Shown piece after piece: positions 18,801 to 28,126 of a stretch of DNA of 64,000 nt. Every line of letters starts with the position of its first letter. The first letter of the stretch is position 1. Where the stretch lies: contig NZ_CP028426.1 in the NCBI RefSeq assembly GCF_003010915.2, positions 2,480,001-2,544,000 on the forward strand. The letters are read 5' to 3'. Under the pieces are notes generated by a model. It was given only the letters and a program-made list of their open reading frames with translations, ran no database searches and was not told the origin of the DNA. A program made the translations under genes and the position numbers. This DNA comes from Gulosibacter molinativorax (GTDB lineage: Bacteria > Actinomycetota > Actinomycetes > Actinomycetales > Microbacteriaceae).

Positions 18801-19664
18801 CTAGCCCGCGTAGAACGCGACGTCCGCATCCGCGAAGCGCCGCCGCATCGTCGCGATCGCCTCCGGATTCTGGTCGACCAGCACGAACCGCCGCCCGAGC
18901 GACATCGCCGCGGCACCCGTCGTGCCGCTGCCGCCGAAGAAGTCGAGCACCCAATCCCCCGGCCGGCTGCTCGCCGCGATCACGCGCCGCAAAATCCCGA
19001 GTGGCTTCTGCGTCGGGTACCCCGTCTTCTCGTGCCCGTTCGGCGACACGATCGTGTGCCACCACACATCGGTCGGCAGCTTCCCGCGCGCCACCTTCTC
19101 GGGCGTGACGAGCCCCGGCGCCATGTACGGCTCCCGGTCAACCTCTTCGCTGTCGAAGTGATACCGCCGCGGATCCTTCACGTACACCAGAATCGTGTCG
19201 TGCTTCGACGGCCACCTCGACTTCGAGCGGGCGCCGTAGTCGTACGCCCAGATGATCTCGTTGAGGAAGCACTCGCGCCCGAACAGCGCATCCAGCAGCA
19301 CCTTCGCGTAGTGCACCTCGCGGTAGTCGAGGTGCAGATAGAGCGTTCCGGTCGCATCCAGCAGCCGCCAGGCCTCCTCGAGCCGCGGCTCGAGAAACTC
19401 CCAGTAGTCCTCGAACGCGTCGTCGTACGAGGTGACCACCCCGCGCACAGTCTCGTACGTCTGCCCCTTGAACCCGATCCGCGTGCCCGACTCCGACCGC
19501 ACCGACTTCGTCGTCTGCCGCAGCTGCTTCCGCCCCGTATTGAACGGCGGGTCCAGATAGATCAGCTGAAAGGATGCATCGGGCAGCGATCGCAGGACCG
19601 GCAGGTTATCGCCGTGAATGACCGCATTGGGCCCGTCCGGCGCCCACGAAAACTCGCCCGTCAT
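18801..19664 (-). CDS. Orphan DNA methyltransferase, beta-class N6-adenine/N4-cytosine
   Basis: 287 residues. Catalytic motif IV LDPPFNTG (about residues 37-44) comes before the SAM-binding motif I DFFGGSGTT (about 243-251), the order of beta-class enzymes. TQKPLGILRRVI is motif X. The DPPF form is most often N6-adenine methylation, but N4-cytosine cannot be excluded. No restriction endonuclease, specificity subunit or Vsr gene is next to it, so it is either an orphan epigenetic enzyme or a relic. The target sequence is unknown. Confidence 0.88.
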   Translation of the reverse strand: MTGEFSWAPDGPNAVIHGDNLPVLRSLPDASFQLIYLDPPFNTGRKQLRQTTKSVRSESGTRIGFKGQTYETVRGVVTSYDDAFEDYWEFLEPRLEEAWRLLDATGTLYLHLDYREVHYAKVLLDALFGRECFLNEIIWAYDYGARSKSRWPSKHDTILVYVKDPRRYHFDSEEVDREPYMAPGLVTPEKVARGKLPTDVWWHTIVSPNGHEKTGYPTQKPLGILRRVIAASSRPGDWVLDFFGGSGTTGAAAMSLGRRFVLVDQNPEAIATMRRRFADADVAFYAG

Positions 19665-19673
19665 CCCTGCATC

Positions 19674-20360
19674 CTATGGCTGGAGCGAATCGAATTGTTC
19701 CGCGGAGGTCGCAAAGCAGTAGTACGAGCGGATGCCCGCATCCCACTCGACCTCGTCGGCTGGCCAGCGCACCTGCACCTGCAGGTCCGGGATGCTCGCA
19801 GCGGCATCGAGGTTGATCGCGTCGGGCGACTGGCAGGCAATCATCGCGCGCTCGCGCAGTGCATCCTCGCCGGGCCAGGCTTCACCGTCGAGGACCGATT
19901 CCACGGGCACGATCGCCGTGAGCTGCGCCGTGTGCGACTCGTCGCACGAGATCGGCGCGAAGTCGGACGCCCAGGGCGTCTCGAGCGTCGCGAAACAGTC
20001 CCCCGCTTCGAGCGTCGCGAGGGTGGATGCGGCGGGCTGGGTCGTCGCAGGCACGGCCGAGTTGGGTGCCTCGGCGCGGCCGAAGGGCGACCAGATCCAT
20101 CCGGCGACCCCCGCGGCGAGGACGATTACCGCGCAGATCGCGAGGTTGCGCCCGAGCGGCGAATGGCGTCGCGCATCCTGCCGCCGAGCGGCTTGGCCGT
20201 CGCGCCGCGCTCCAGCCGCAGAGTCCCCCACCTCGCGCAGCGACGCGCCAGCACCAGCACCAGCAGAGCCCCGGCCCTCGCGCCGCGAACTTCGCGTGCC
20301 GTCAGCAGGACCGCGAGCGCCGGACGACTGCCTGTCGGAAGAGGGTTGTGAACCGGCCAC
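19674..20360 (-). CDS. Membrane-anchored septum-formation-like (Septum_form) protein
   Basis: About 228 residues. A long basic, Ser/Arg-rich cytoplasmic tail (1-65), one membrane helix (LAICAVIVLAAGVAGWIW) and an extracellular domain with GDCFATLE, ISCDESHTAQL, IACQSP and YYCFAT. The Cys positions fit the Septum_form domain, which probably forms disulfides. The proposed start is GTG 20360, but the low-complexity tail makes it uncertain. Function in division is only suggested by the family name. It follows pyrE on the minus strand by 44 nt. Confidence 0.6.
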   Translation of the reverse strand: MAGSQPSSDRQSSGARGPADGTRSSRREGRGSAGAGAGASLREVGDSAAGARRDGQAARRQDARRHSPLGRNLAICAVIVLAAGVAGWIWSPFGRAEAPNSAVPATTQPAASTLATLEAGDCFATLETPWASDFAPISCDESHTAQLTAIVPVESVLDGEAWPGEDALRERAMIACQSPDAINLDAAASIPDLQVQVRWPADEVEWDAGIRSYYCFATSAEQFDSLQP

Positions 20361-20404
20361 GCCGTCACCGGCCCGGCCGTCGTGGCGCCCGCGAACGCAT
20401 CCCG

Positions 20405-20959
20405 CTAAACCGCTTCGAGGCCGAGGTCGTCGAGGCCGATCGCGTAGCGGTACGGGTAGCCCGCATCCTCGATGCGCTGGCCGGCGCCGGTCGCGCGGTC
20501 GACGATCGTGCAGACGGCGACGACGTTCGCGCCAACCTTCTCGAGCGCCTCGATCGCGGCGAGCGGCGAGCCACCGGTGGTCGACGTGTCTTCGAGCACG
20601 ACGACCCGCTTGCCGTCGACATCCGGACCCTCGACCTGCTTGCCGCGGCCGTGGTCCTTCGGCTCCTTGCGCACAACGAACGCGTCGATCGCGCGGCCCT
20701 TCGACACCGCGTGGTGCATCACTGCGTTCGCGAGCGGATCCGCACCCATCGTCAGGCCGCCGACGGCGTCGATGTCACCGAACTCGTCCACGAGCTCGAG
20801 CAGCACCTCGCCGATGAGGGGCGCCGCGCGGTGGTCGAGCGAAAGCTTGCGCAGATCGATGTAGTACGAGGCCTTCTTGCCGCTGGTGAGCGTGAAGTCG
20901 CCGTGGAAAACGGCCTCGTCGCTGATGAGCTGGATGAGTTGAGTACGTGCGTCGGTCAC
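20405..20959 (-). CDS. pyrE: Orotate phosphoribosyltransferase PyrE
   Basis: 184 residues. It converts orotate and PRPP to OMP in pyrimidine synthesis. FTLTSGKKASYYIDLRK is the N-terminal signature and VVVLEDTSTTGGSPLAA the PRPP-binding loop. The start is a GTG with a TACGCT -10 hexamer 7 nt upstream, so the message is probably leaderless. It is divergent from xthA with overlapping promoter regions. Confidence 0.95.
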   Translation of the reverse strand: MTDARTQLIQLISDEAVFHGDFTLTSGKKASYYIDLRKLSLDHRAAPLIGEVLLELVDEFGDIDAVGGLTMGADPLANAVMHHAVSKGRAIDAFVVRKEPKDHGRGKQVEGPDVDGKRVVVLEDTSTTGGSPLAAIEALEKVGANVVAVCTIVDRATGAGQRIEDAGYPYRYAIGLDDLGLEAV

Positions 20960-20966
20960 GCCTCCC

Positions 20967-20972
20967 AGCGTA
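20967..20972 (-). promoter_or_regulatory. -10 element (TACGCT) of leaderless pyrE
   Basis: TACGCT on the minus strand, 7 nt, then the GTG start at 20959. The xthA -10 lies only 27 bp away on the other strand, so the two -35 regions must overlap. Confidence 0.6.
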
Positions 20973-20999
20973 GTTGCTCGCGCGACGCGGTGCGCGCGA

Positions 21000-21005
21000 T
21001 ACGGT
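21000..21005 (+). promoter_or_regulatory. -10 element (TACGGT) of leaderless xthA
   Basis: TACGGT, 7 nt, then ATG 21013. No Shine-Dalgarno sequence. Confidence 0.6.
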
Positions 21006-21012
21006 AGACGCC

Positions 21013-21849
21013 ATGCGCATCGCCACCTGGAACGTGAACTCCATCCGCACCCGCAAGGGTCGCGTCATCGACTTCCTCGAGAACAGCGACATCGACGTCC
21101 TCGCGATGCAGGAAATCAAGTGCAAGCCTGAGCAGTTCCCCTACGAGGAGTTCGAGGCTGCGGGCTACGAGGTAATCGCGCACGGGCTCAACCAGTGGAA
21201 CGGCGTCGCGTTCGCCTCCCGCTTGCCAATTGAGGATGCGGTCGAGGGCTTCGACGGGATGCCCGGATTCAGCAAGAAGCCGGTTGAGGGCGACCTGCCC
21301 CTCGAAGCGCGCGCGCTCGGCGTCACGATCGAGGGGATGCGCCTCTGGTCGCTGTACGTCCCCAACGGTCGCGAGCTCGACGACCCGCACTACACCTACA
21401 AGCTCGAGTGGCTGAAGGCGCTCCGCGCGGCGACGCAGGCACGGCGGGATGCGCATCCTGACGAGCCACTCGCGCTCATGGGCGACTTCAACATCGCCCC
21501 GCTCGACATCGACGTCTGGGATCCGGAATTCTTCGTCGGTAAGACCCACACCTCGCAGCTCGAGCGGGATGCGTTCAATGCGTTCCTCGACGACGGGATG
21601 ATCGATGTCACGCGCGAGCTCGGCGTCGAGGGCTACACGTACTGGGATTACACGCAGCTGCGGTTCCCGCGCAACGAGGGGATGCGCATCGACTTCGTGC
21701 TTGGCAACCCCGAGTTCCTGGAGCTGGTCACCGAGGCCGAGATCGCTCGGGATGAGCGCAAGGGCGACGGTCCGAGCGACCACGTTCCGGTCATCGTCGA
21801 GCTCGACACCGAGACCTCGCTCGACGACGACATGCCGATGATCTTCTAG
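21013..21849 (+). CDS. xthA: Exodeoxyribonuclease III (AP endonuclease) XthA
   Basis: 278 residues of the exonuclease III family, which cuts DNA 5' of abasic sites and trims 3' ends in base-excision repair. RIATWNVNSIR (2-12) opens the fold, MQEIKC has the metal-binding Glu, GDFNIAP the Asp-Asn active-site pair, RIDFVLG the second Asp, and GPSDHVPV the catalytic His. ATG 21013 is chosen because it opens the conserved motif and follows a leaderless -10. Confidence 0.95.
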   Translation: MRIATWNVNSIRTRKGRVIDFLENSDIDVLAMQEIKCKPEQFPYEEFEAAGYEVIAHGLNQWNGVAFASRLPIEDAVEGFDGMPGFSKKPVEGDLPLEARALGVTIEGMRLWSLYVPNGRELDDPHYTYKLEWLKALRAATQARRDAHPDEPLALMGDFNIAPLDIDVWDPEFFVGKTHTSQLERDAFNAFLDDGMIDVTRELGVEGYTYWDYTQLRFPRNEGMRIDFVLGNPEFLELVTEAEIARDERKGDGPSDHVPVIVELDTETSLDDDMPMIF

Positions 21850-21884
21850 CCCCAGTTGTCTGGTGGGGGTCCCACTGGCCAATT

Positions 21885-21990
21885 TGGTGGTCGCTGGCTT
21901 TGGTGGTCGCTGGCTGAGTAGCCGCGCAGCGGCGTGTCGAAGCCCGGCGACCTTCCCCCTCGATACGGCCTTCGGCCTACTCGGGGAACG
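21885..21990. repeat. Short direct repeat (TGGTGGTCGCTGGCT) and family 1 inverted pair
   Basis: GGTGGTCGCTGGCT occurs twice (about 21888-21914). A forward family 1 unit (CTGAGTAGCCGCGCAGCGGC.., 21914-21942) and an inverted unit (CTCGATACGGCCTTCGGCCTACTC, 21959-21982) follow. They separate the convergent xthA and serine hydrolase genes. Confidence 0.7.
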
Positions 21991-21996
21991 AAAGCG

Positions 21997-23511
21997 TTAA
22001 GGGCAGTTGATCGTCAGCGCGACGTCGGTGAGCTCGTACGCGAGGTCGAGGCGCGCGTCCTGTGCGTAGTCGGTCGGCGAGATCGTCCAGAGCACGGTCA
22101 CCTGGCGCATGCCGTCGGGACTCGACATCGTGATGCCGCGGTATCCCAGTCCCGAACCGATGTGCCCGTACACGTGGCGCGGGGCGCCGATTTGGACCAG
22201 CTCGCCGAACGCGGAATCGTGCAGGCTCCCGGAACCCGATTCGGGCGCGGCGAAGTCGTAGGTCGGCAGCGGGGTCGCGGTAGCGGATGGGTCAGACTGC
22301 CGCGGTACGGATGCATCCGGCGGCCCCGTTTCACCGGCTTGGGTCGGCGGTGCAGACGCGTCCGGCGGCGCCGTCTCGCCGCCGTGGGTCGGCGCCTCGG
22401 ATGCGCTGGGTGCGTCCGTGTCCAAAGTCGCTCCGGGCTCGTCCCCGGCATCCGCCCCATCGCTTGCCCCGGGTATCCCTGCCTTATTCGCCGAGGACTC
22501 GAGGTACACCGGCTCGGCGTCGGGGCACTGATCGGTCCGCGATTGCACGCCGAGCCCGTAGCCCTCAGGCAGGAGCACGAGCATCTCACCCAAAAGCTCG
22601 GGCGCGATGACCTGGCCGGTCAGGAGCGCGCGCATGAACGTGTTCACGTCCGACACGGTCGAAACGACGCCGCCCGCGCCCGACCAGAGCGACGCATCCT
22701 GTGCCGTGACATCGATCGAGAGCGCGCCCTCCGTGATGTAGCCGTGCGCGGCATTCTCGGGCATCGCGGTGCCGTCCGGCAGCGACGTAGTGGTGAGTTC
22801 GAGCGGCTCGGTGATCCGAATCGCGAGCTCCTCGGCGAGCGTCGAACCCGTGAGCTCCTCGATCAGCATCGTGATCACGATGTAGTTCGTGTTCGAGTAC
22901 TCGAAGCCTGTGCCGGGCTCGAAACTCCACTCCTGGCTCTGCGCGTTCTCGACCAGCTCCGCGTTGGTCACCGGAGTGACAATGCGGGTCGATAGCTGGG
23001 TCGGATCCTCGGGCATGAGCGTCGGCACGTAGTCGGGCAGCCCGGACGAGTGGTTCAGCAACTGCCGCACCGTCACCTCGCGACCGCCGACGACGCCGGG
23101 CAGATAGTCCTCGATCCGGTCGCCGAGCTGCACCCGCCCCTCTTCGACGAGCTGCAGCAGGATGGCCGCGATCATCGGCTTCGAAAGGCTCGCGATCCGA
23201 ACCGGGTCGGTGACGGTCGCGGGCAGCTCGGTCTTTTTTGAGCGGATGCCCTTGGCACCACTCCAGGCATGCTCGCCATCGCGGATCTCGACGAACACGG
23301 CGGGGGCACCCGCATCCACCATCTGCGTCATCAGCGCCTCGATATCGGCGACCTCGAAATCGGCCGTCTCGGTCGGGCGCAGCGGTATCGCCGTGGGCCC
23401 CGGCTGGGGGCCGGATGCGCATCCAGGCAAGCTCGCAAAGATCACGAGCGAGAGCGTTGCACCGATACCCTTGACGGCGGACTTCCACGAAGGACGAAAG
23501 ACAGTTCCCAT
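21997..23511 (-). CDS. Secreted serine hydrolase, class C beta-lactamase/DD-peptidase family
   Basis: 504 residues. A signal peptide with a lipobox-like LPGC end suggests a surface lipoprotein. SLSK (SxxK nucleophile), YSNTN (YxN motif) and HIGSG (the HxG triad motif) define the beta-lactamase-related serine hydrolase fold, which includes DD-carboxypeptidases and esterases. Between the second and third motifs there is an insert of roughly 90 residues rich in Ala, Pro, Thr, Asp and Ser with a repeated GETxPPDAS unit, probably a disordered surface loop. Substrate unknown. Confidence 0.85.
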   Translation of the reverse strand: MGTVFRPSWKSAVKGIGATLSLVIFASLPGCASGPQPGPTAIPLRPTETADFEVADIEALMTQMVDAGAPAVFVEIRDGEHAWSGAKGIRSKKTELPATVTDPVRIASLSKPMIAAILLQLVEEGRVQLGDRIEDYLPGVVGGREVTVRQLLNHSSGLPDYVPTLMPEDPTQLSTRIVTPVTNAELVENAQSQEWSFEPGTGFEYSNTNYIVITMLIEELTGSTLAEELAIRITEPLELTTTSLPDGTAMPENAAHGYITEGALSIDVTAQDASLWSGAGGVVSTVSDVNTFMRALLTGQVIAPELLGEMLVLLPEGYGLGVQSRTDQCPDAEPVYLESSANKAGIPGASDGADAGDEPGATLDTDAPSASEAPTHGGETAPPDASAPPTQAGETGPPDASVPRQSDPSATATPLPTYDFAAPESGSGSLHDSAFGELVQIGAPRHVYGHIGSGLGYRGITMSSPDGMRQVTVLWTISPTDYAQDARLDLAYELTDVALTINCP

Positions 23512-23595
23512 GACGAGGGAATACTGTCACGTGTCGATGAGTTGGAGTTGAACGGAAAGCCGTGCGCTTCCAGAAGCCACCGAAAGGAACAGTTC

Positions 23596-24174
23596 TTGAC
23601 GATCATTGCCCCACGCAACGCGACCACAGCACCCATCGCCGACGTGCTCGAGAATCGCTGGAGCCCGCGCGGCTTCGACTCCTCGCACGAAGTCAGCGAA
23701 GCGGAAATCCGCTCGCTCATCGAGGCTGCCCGCTGGTCGCCATCGGCGTTCAACTCGCAGCCGTGGGGCTTCATCGTCGGCCGTCGTGGCAGCGACAACT
23801 TCAACAAGATCTTCTCCGCGCTCGTCCCTTTCAACCAGGAATGGAACGTGAATGTGTCCGCATTGATCGTCGCGCTCGCACGGGTCGAGATCGACGGTAA
23901 GAAGCTTCCGACTGCGTATTACGACCTCGGCCAGGCAGCCGCTCACCTCACCGTTCAGGCCGAAACGCTCGGCTTGAACGTGCACCAGATGGGTGGGTTC
24001 GACCCCGCCGCGGTCGCCGAGCAGTTCGTGCTGCCCGAGGGCTACGAGCCCTACACCGTGATCGCGGTGGGCCAGCATTCGACCGATGAGTCGATCGACG
24101 ACAAGATCCGCGAGCGCGATGCCGCCCCGCGCGAGCGCAACGACGTCAGCGAGATCCTGCTCAGCTTCGAGTAG
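23596..24174 (+). CDS. Nitroreductase family FMN flavoprotein
   Basis: 192 residues. NRWSPRGFD and ARWSPSAFNSQPWGFIV are the FMN-binding signatures of small nitroreductases. MGGFDPAAV and EGYEPYTVIAVG form the C-terminal FMN contact region. Such dimers reduce nitroaromatics, quinones or enones with NAD(P)H. The start is TTG 23596, chosen because GAAAGGAA lies 7 nt upstream and homologues begin here; no ATG fits. Physiological substrate unknown. Confidence 0.88.
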   Translation: MTIIAPRNATTAPIADVLENRWSPRGFDSSHEVSEAEIRSLIEAARWSPSAFNSQPWGFIVGRRGSDNFNKIFSALVPFNQEWNVNVSALIVALARVEIDGKKLPTAYYDLGQAAAHLTVQAETLGLNVHQMGGFDPAAVAEQFVLPEGYEPYTVIAVGQHSTDESIDDKIRERDAAPRERNDVSEILLSFE

Positions 24175-24183
24175 GGGCGGCCC

Positions 24184-25719
24184 CTACGAGATCAACTTGT
24201 GGCGCGACTTCTCGCACTCTTCCCTTGGGTCGAGCACGCGGGGGTCGCGCCCGGCGATCGCTTCCTTCGCCGCCGCCATTTCGTCGAGGTGAATGGCGCC
24301 CTGCCCGTCCGCCAGGATGAGCTGCTTCTCGTGGCCCTTGCCCGCAATGATCACGATATCGCCCTGGCGGGCACGTTCGATACCGGCCGCGATCGCATCC
24401 CAGCGGTTGTCGATGCGCTCCCACGCGACGCCCGCCTCGTCAAGCGCCGGCGCGACATCCGCGACGACCTCTTCGAAGCTGCCAGCCTTGAGGTCATCCT
24501 CGGTCAGGATGATGTGGTCGGCGCCAGCGGCCGCGACCGTCCCCATCTCACGACGAAGGCGAGGGATGCGGTCCCCAAGCACGCCAAAGACCAGCGTGAT
24601 CGGCGCATCCGACAGCGCTCGGACGGCCTCGAGGCAGGAATGGAGCGCGTCGGTCGTGTGCGCGTAGTCGATAAAGACGTCGAGCCCGTCCTCGTTCAGC
24701 ACGCGCTCGAGCCGTCCCGGCACCGGTTCGGCCTCGCCGAGGCCCTCGGCGATCGTCTCGAGTGCATAGCCCTGCGTCATCGCGGCGGCCGCGGCGAGCA
24801 GCGCGTTGCGCACGTGGTAACCGCCAAGCGCTCGCAGCCGCACGGGCACGGTTCCGCTACTCGTCACGAGGTCAAATGTCGTACCGTCAAGATCAGTCGC
24901 GATGTTTTCCGGTCGTACGTCGACGGCGTCACCAGGGCACCCGACCCGGACGACTCTGGCGCCGGTCGCCTCGATGAGGCCAGCGGCACGGGCACCCCAC
25001 TCTCCGCCCACGTCAACGATCGAGTAACCGGCGGCAGCGTGCTCGAACAGGCGCCGCTTCGCGTCGAAGTACGCCTCCATCGTCCCGTGCAGCTCGAGGT
25101 GGTCCTCGGTGAGGTTCGTGAACATTGCGACATCGAAGGACATCCCGGCAACTCGCTCGAGCTGCAGCGAGTGGGAGGAGACCTCCATGATGACGTCCTC
25201 GGTACCGCCCTCGACTGCCGTTCGCAGGAGGTCGTGCAGGATGGGCGCTTCGGGTGTCGTATTGGGCGTCTCGATGATCTTCCCGTCGAGATCGAATCCG
25301 ATCGTGCCCATCACCCCGACGCGACGCTTCGCGTGCCTGAGGATCGACGAGAGGAAGTAGGCCGTCGAGGTCTTCCCATTCGTGCCGGTGATGCCGTACA
25401 TCCGGAGCTGCTCGTCCGGCTTGCCATTCAAGATCCGTGCCATCAGAGCCAGCGCGATGCGCACATCCGGCACCACGATGTAGGTCACATCCGGCAAAAA
25501 TTCGGCCGGCAACTGTGCACACACAACAACGTTTGTGCCCCGAGCGACTGCATCCGGAACAAATTTCATCCCGTCATGATGAAACCCCGGCACCGCCACG
25601 AAGGCCGTGCCGGGGCCAGCAACACGAGAATCATGCGTCACCGCGGTGACTTCACGAAGCGGATCGAACTGTGCTGTAGCTACGAGCTGCAACTCAGAAG
25701 CAAGAGCGTCAAGCAGCAT
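24184..25719 (-). CDS. murE: MurE-like UDP-MurNAc peptide ligase
   Basis: 511 residues of the Mur ligase family: THDSRVAGPGTAFVAVPG is the MurE N-terminal UMAG domain, GITGTNGKT (109-117) the ATP loop, IMEVSSHSLQLERV the carbamylated Lys-region analogue and IDYAHTTDALHSCLE the C-terminal domain start. MurE adds the third stem-peptide residue. The DNPR motif that reads meso-diaminopimelate is absent; the matching stretch is LTEDDLKAG. AAAGGAACACAGG before ATG 25719 sets the start. The gene is separate from any dcw cluster and ends convergently to the nitroreductase. Confidence 0.82.
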   Translation of the reverse strand: MLLDALASELQLVATAQFDPLREVTAVTHDSRVAGPGTAFVAVPGFHHDGMKFVPDAVARGTNVVVCAQLPAEFLPDVTYIVVPDVRIALALMARILNGKPDEQLRMYGITGTNGKTSTAYFLSSILRHAKRRVGVMGTIGFDLDGKIIETPNTTPEAPILHDLLRTAVEGGTEDVIMEVSSHSLQLERVAGMSFDVAMFTNLTEDHLELHGTMEAYFDAKRRLFEHAAAGYSIVDVGGEWGARAAGLIEATGARVVRVGCPGDAVDVRPENIATDLDGTTFDLVTSSGTVPVRLRALGGYHVRNALLAAAAAMTQGYALETIAEGLGEAEPVPGRLERVLNEDGLDVFIDYAHTTDALHSCLEAVRALSDAPITLVFGVLGDRIPRLRREMGTVAAAGADHIILTEDDLKAGSFEEVVADVAPALDEAGVAWERIDNRWDAIAAGIERARQGDIVIIAGKGHEKQLILADGQGAIHLDEMAAAKEAIAGRDPRVLDPREECEKSRHKLIS

Positions 25720-25812
25720 CCTGTGTTCCTTTGGGCAGTACTGAAAACCAAAAAGTTGTGGGTCCATGACCCACAACTCTTCGGAGGCTAGCACGCTCGG
25801 GGTGCGTTTCGG

Positions 25813-27957
25813 TTACGTTCGGATCACGAGTGAATCACCGTCCGCGGCGACCGAAACCATTACCTTTGCTCCGTCCTGGACCTTGCCCGCAAGGATGGCC
25901 CGCGCGAGCTGGTCATCGATCTCCTTCTGCATGAGGCGACGCAGGGGACGAGCACCGTAGATGGGATCGTACCCCCGCTCTGCGAGCCAGTTGCGCGCAT
26001 CCTCGTCCACCTCAATTTGGATGCGGTGCTCCGCAAGCCTGTGCTCGAGCGTCTCGATGTTGAGGCCGACGATCTTCGCGAGCTGGTCTTGCGACAGCGC
26101 CTCGAAGATGACGATCTCGTCGAGCCGGTTGATGAACTCGGGCTTGAAAGCGCGGCGCACCGCGCCCATTACCTCGGCGTGACGCTCCTCGGTCGTGAGC
26201 TGCGGGTCGATCAAGAACTGCGAGCCCAGGTTCGAGGTGAGGATGAGGATGGTGTTGCGGAAGTCGACCGTGCGACCCTGACCGTCGGTGAGGCGGCCGT
26301 CGTCGAGCACCTGCAGGAGGATGTCGAAGACCTCGGGGTGGGCTTTCTCGACCTCGTCGAACAGGATGACCGAGTAGGGGCGGCGGCGAACCGCTTCGGT
26401 GAGCTGACCGCCCTGCTCGTAGCCGACGTATCCCGGAGGGGCACCGACGAGTCGCGAGACGCTGTGCTTCTCTCCGTACTCCGACATGTCAATGCGCACC
26501 ATCGCCTGCTCGTCGTCGAAGAGCAGGTCCGCGAGCGCCTTGGCGAGCTCAGTCTTACCGACACCGGTCGGCCCGAGGAAGAGGAACGAACCGGTGGGCC
26601 GATTCGGATCCGCGACGCCCGCACGCGAGCGACGAATCGCATCCGACACCGCCTGGACGGCCTCGTCTTGCCCAATCACGCGCTTGTGCAGCTCCGACTC
26701 GAGGTCGAGCAACTTCTCGCGCTCCGACTGCAGCAGCTTGCCAACGGGAATGCCCGTCCACGCGGCGACGACACTTGCGATGTCATCTTCCGTGACGTGG
26801 TCATTCACGAGGCGCTGTTCGCTGCCCTCCTGCGCCTCGGCCTCCGTGAGCTGCTTCTGCAGCTGCGGGATCTCGCCATACAGAACTCGCGAGGCGAGCT
26901 CGAGGTTGCCATCGCGTTGGGCGCGGTCCGCACGGATGCGCGCCTCGTCGAGCTTGGTCTTGAGGTCACCGACCTTGTTCAGGCCACTGCGCTCCGCATC
27001 CCAACGTGCCTGCAACGCATCCAGCTCGACCTGGAGGTCTGCCATTTCCCGGCGGAGCTGCTCGAGTCGCTGCTTCGAAGCCTCGTCGTGTTCCTTCTTC
27101 AGTGCGAGCTCTTCGATCTTCATGCGGTCGATCTGACGCTTGAGGCTGTCGAGCTCGGTCGGCGAGGAGTCGATCTCCATGCGAAGGCGCGACGCTGCCT
27201 CATCCACGAGGTCAATCGCCTTGTCCGGCAGCTGTCGAGCCGTGATGTATCGGTTCGACAGGGTTGCAGCGGCGACGAGCGCGTTATCGCTGATGGCGAC
27301 CTTGTGGTGTGCCTCGTAGCGCTCCTTGAGGCCGCGAAGAATCGCGATGGTGTCCTCGACCGACGGCTCGTCAACGAAGACCTGCTGGAAACGGCGCTCA
27401 AGGGCCGGGTCCTTCTCGATGAACTCGCGGTACTCGTCGAGCGTCGTCGCGCCGATCAGACGCAGCTCACCACGGGCGAGCATCGGCTTGAGCATGTTGG
27501 ATGCGGACACGCTCGACTCGCCACCACCGGCACCCATGAGCGTGTGCAGCTCGTCAATGAACGTGATGACCTGGCCCTCAGATTCGCGGATCTCGTCCAG
27601 GACCGCCTTCATGCGCTCCTCGAAATCACCGCGATACTTGGCACCCGCGAGGATTGCCGAGATGTCGAGCGAAATAAGTTCTTTGCCCTTGAGAGACTCG
27701 GGGACGTCGCCCGCGACGATGCGCTGAGCGAGCCCCTCGGCAACGGCAGTCTTGCCGACACCTGCCTCACCAATAAGGACGGGGTTGTTCTTCGTGCGCC
27801 GAGTGAGCACCTGACTCACGCGGCGAATTTCAGCGTCACGACCGATGACCGGGTCAAGTTTGCCGGTTCGTGCGATGTCGGTGAGGTTGACACCGAAGCG
27901 CTCAAGCGCTGACTGGGATTCTTCATCTTGGGGCTGTGCGCCTTGCATATTAGCCAT
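25813..27957 (-). CDS. clpB: ClpB disaggregase lacking the N-terminal domain
   Basis: 714 residues against about 860 for full-length ClpB. It opens almost directly in NBD1: [24 protein letters not shown], Walker A GEAGVGKT (63-70) and Walker B ITFIDELH. The coiled-coil middle domain (about 260-390) that marks ClpB is intact, and NBD2 has GPTGVGKT and [12 protein letters not shown] with the GYVG pore loop (GAPPGYVG). The missing 140 residues are the substrate-binding N domain, as in the short ClpB isoform. AAAGGAG precedes the ATG. A HAIR element 149 nt upstream implies HspR control. Confidence 0.95.
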   Translation of the reverse strand: MANMQGAQPQDEESQSALERFGVNLTDIARTGKLDPVIGRDAEIRRVSQVLTRRTKNNPVLIGEAGVGKTAVAEGLAQRIVAGDVPESLKGKELISLDISAILAGAKYRGDFEERMKAVLDEIRESEGQVITFIDELHTLMGAGGGESSVSASNMLKPMLARGELRLIGATTLDEYREFIEKDPALERRFQQVFVDEPSVEDTIAILRGLKERYEAHHKVAISDNALVAAATLSNRYITARQLPDKAIDLVDEAASRLRMEIDSSPTELDSLKRQIDRMKIEELALKKEHDEASKQRLEQLRREMADLQVELDALQARWDAERSGLNKVGDLKTKLDEARIRADRAQRDGNLELASRVLYGEIPQLQKQLTEAEAQEGSEQRLVNDHVTEDDIASVVAAWTGIPVGKLLQSEREKLLDLESELHKRVIGQDEAVQAVSDAIRRSRAGVADPNRPTGSFLFLGPTGVGKTELAKALADLLFDDEQAMVRIDMSEYGEKHSVSRLVGAPPGYVGYEQGGQLTEAVRRRPYSVILFDEVEKAHPEVFDILLQVLDDGRLTDGQGRTVDFRNTILILTSNLGSQFLIDPQLTTEERHAEVMGAVRRAFKPEFINRLDEIVIFEALSQDQLAKIVGLNIETLEHRLAEHRIQIEVDEDARNWLAERGYDPIYGARPLRRLMQKEIDDQLARAILAGKVQDGAKVMVSVAADGDSLVIRT

Positions 27958-28105
27958 GTGCTTCTCCTTTCGAGGGGGCTCAAGACAGGCCGTTCGACGG
28001 GCTCACGACGAGCCTCCGCTGCCTGCAGATTAGGGAAAGAGTCCTCGCACAACCTGCGGCATGGGACGCGGGCCACCACCGGGGGTGGGGAGGATGCTTT
28101 CTACA

Positions 28106-28126
28106 CTTGAGTGCAACCGACTCAAG
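28106..28126. promoter_or_regulatory. HAIR element (HspR-binding site)
   Basis: CTTGAGT, 7 nt, ACTCAAG is a perfect HAIR palindrome. It lies upstream of clpB on the minus strand and about 195 bp before the SRPBCC gene on the plus strand. Confidence 0.92.

Noticed and set aside
18633..20351. 572-codon plus-strand frame across the DNA methyltransferase and the septum-formation-like gene
   Set aside because: It runs opposite two genes and begins in repeat DNA; composition is that of an antisense shadow.
24199..25791. 530-codon plus-strand frame across murE
   Set aside because: Antisense shadow with no domain match.
26017..27912. 631-codon plus-strand frame across clpB
   Set aside because: It is the antisense shadow of clpB, a common effect at high GC.
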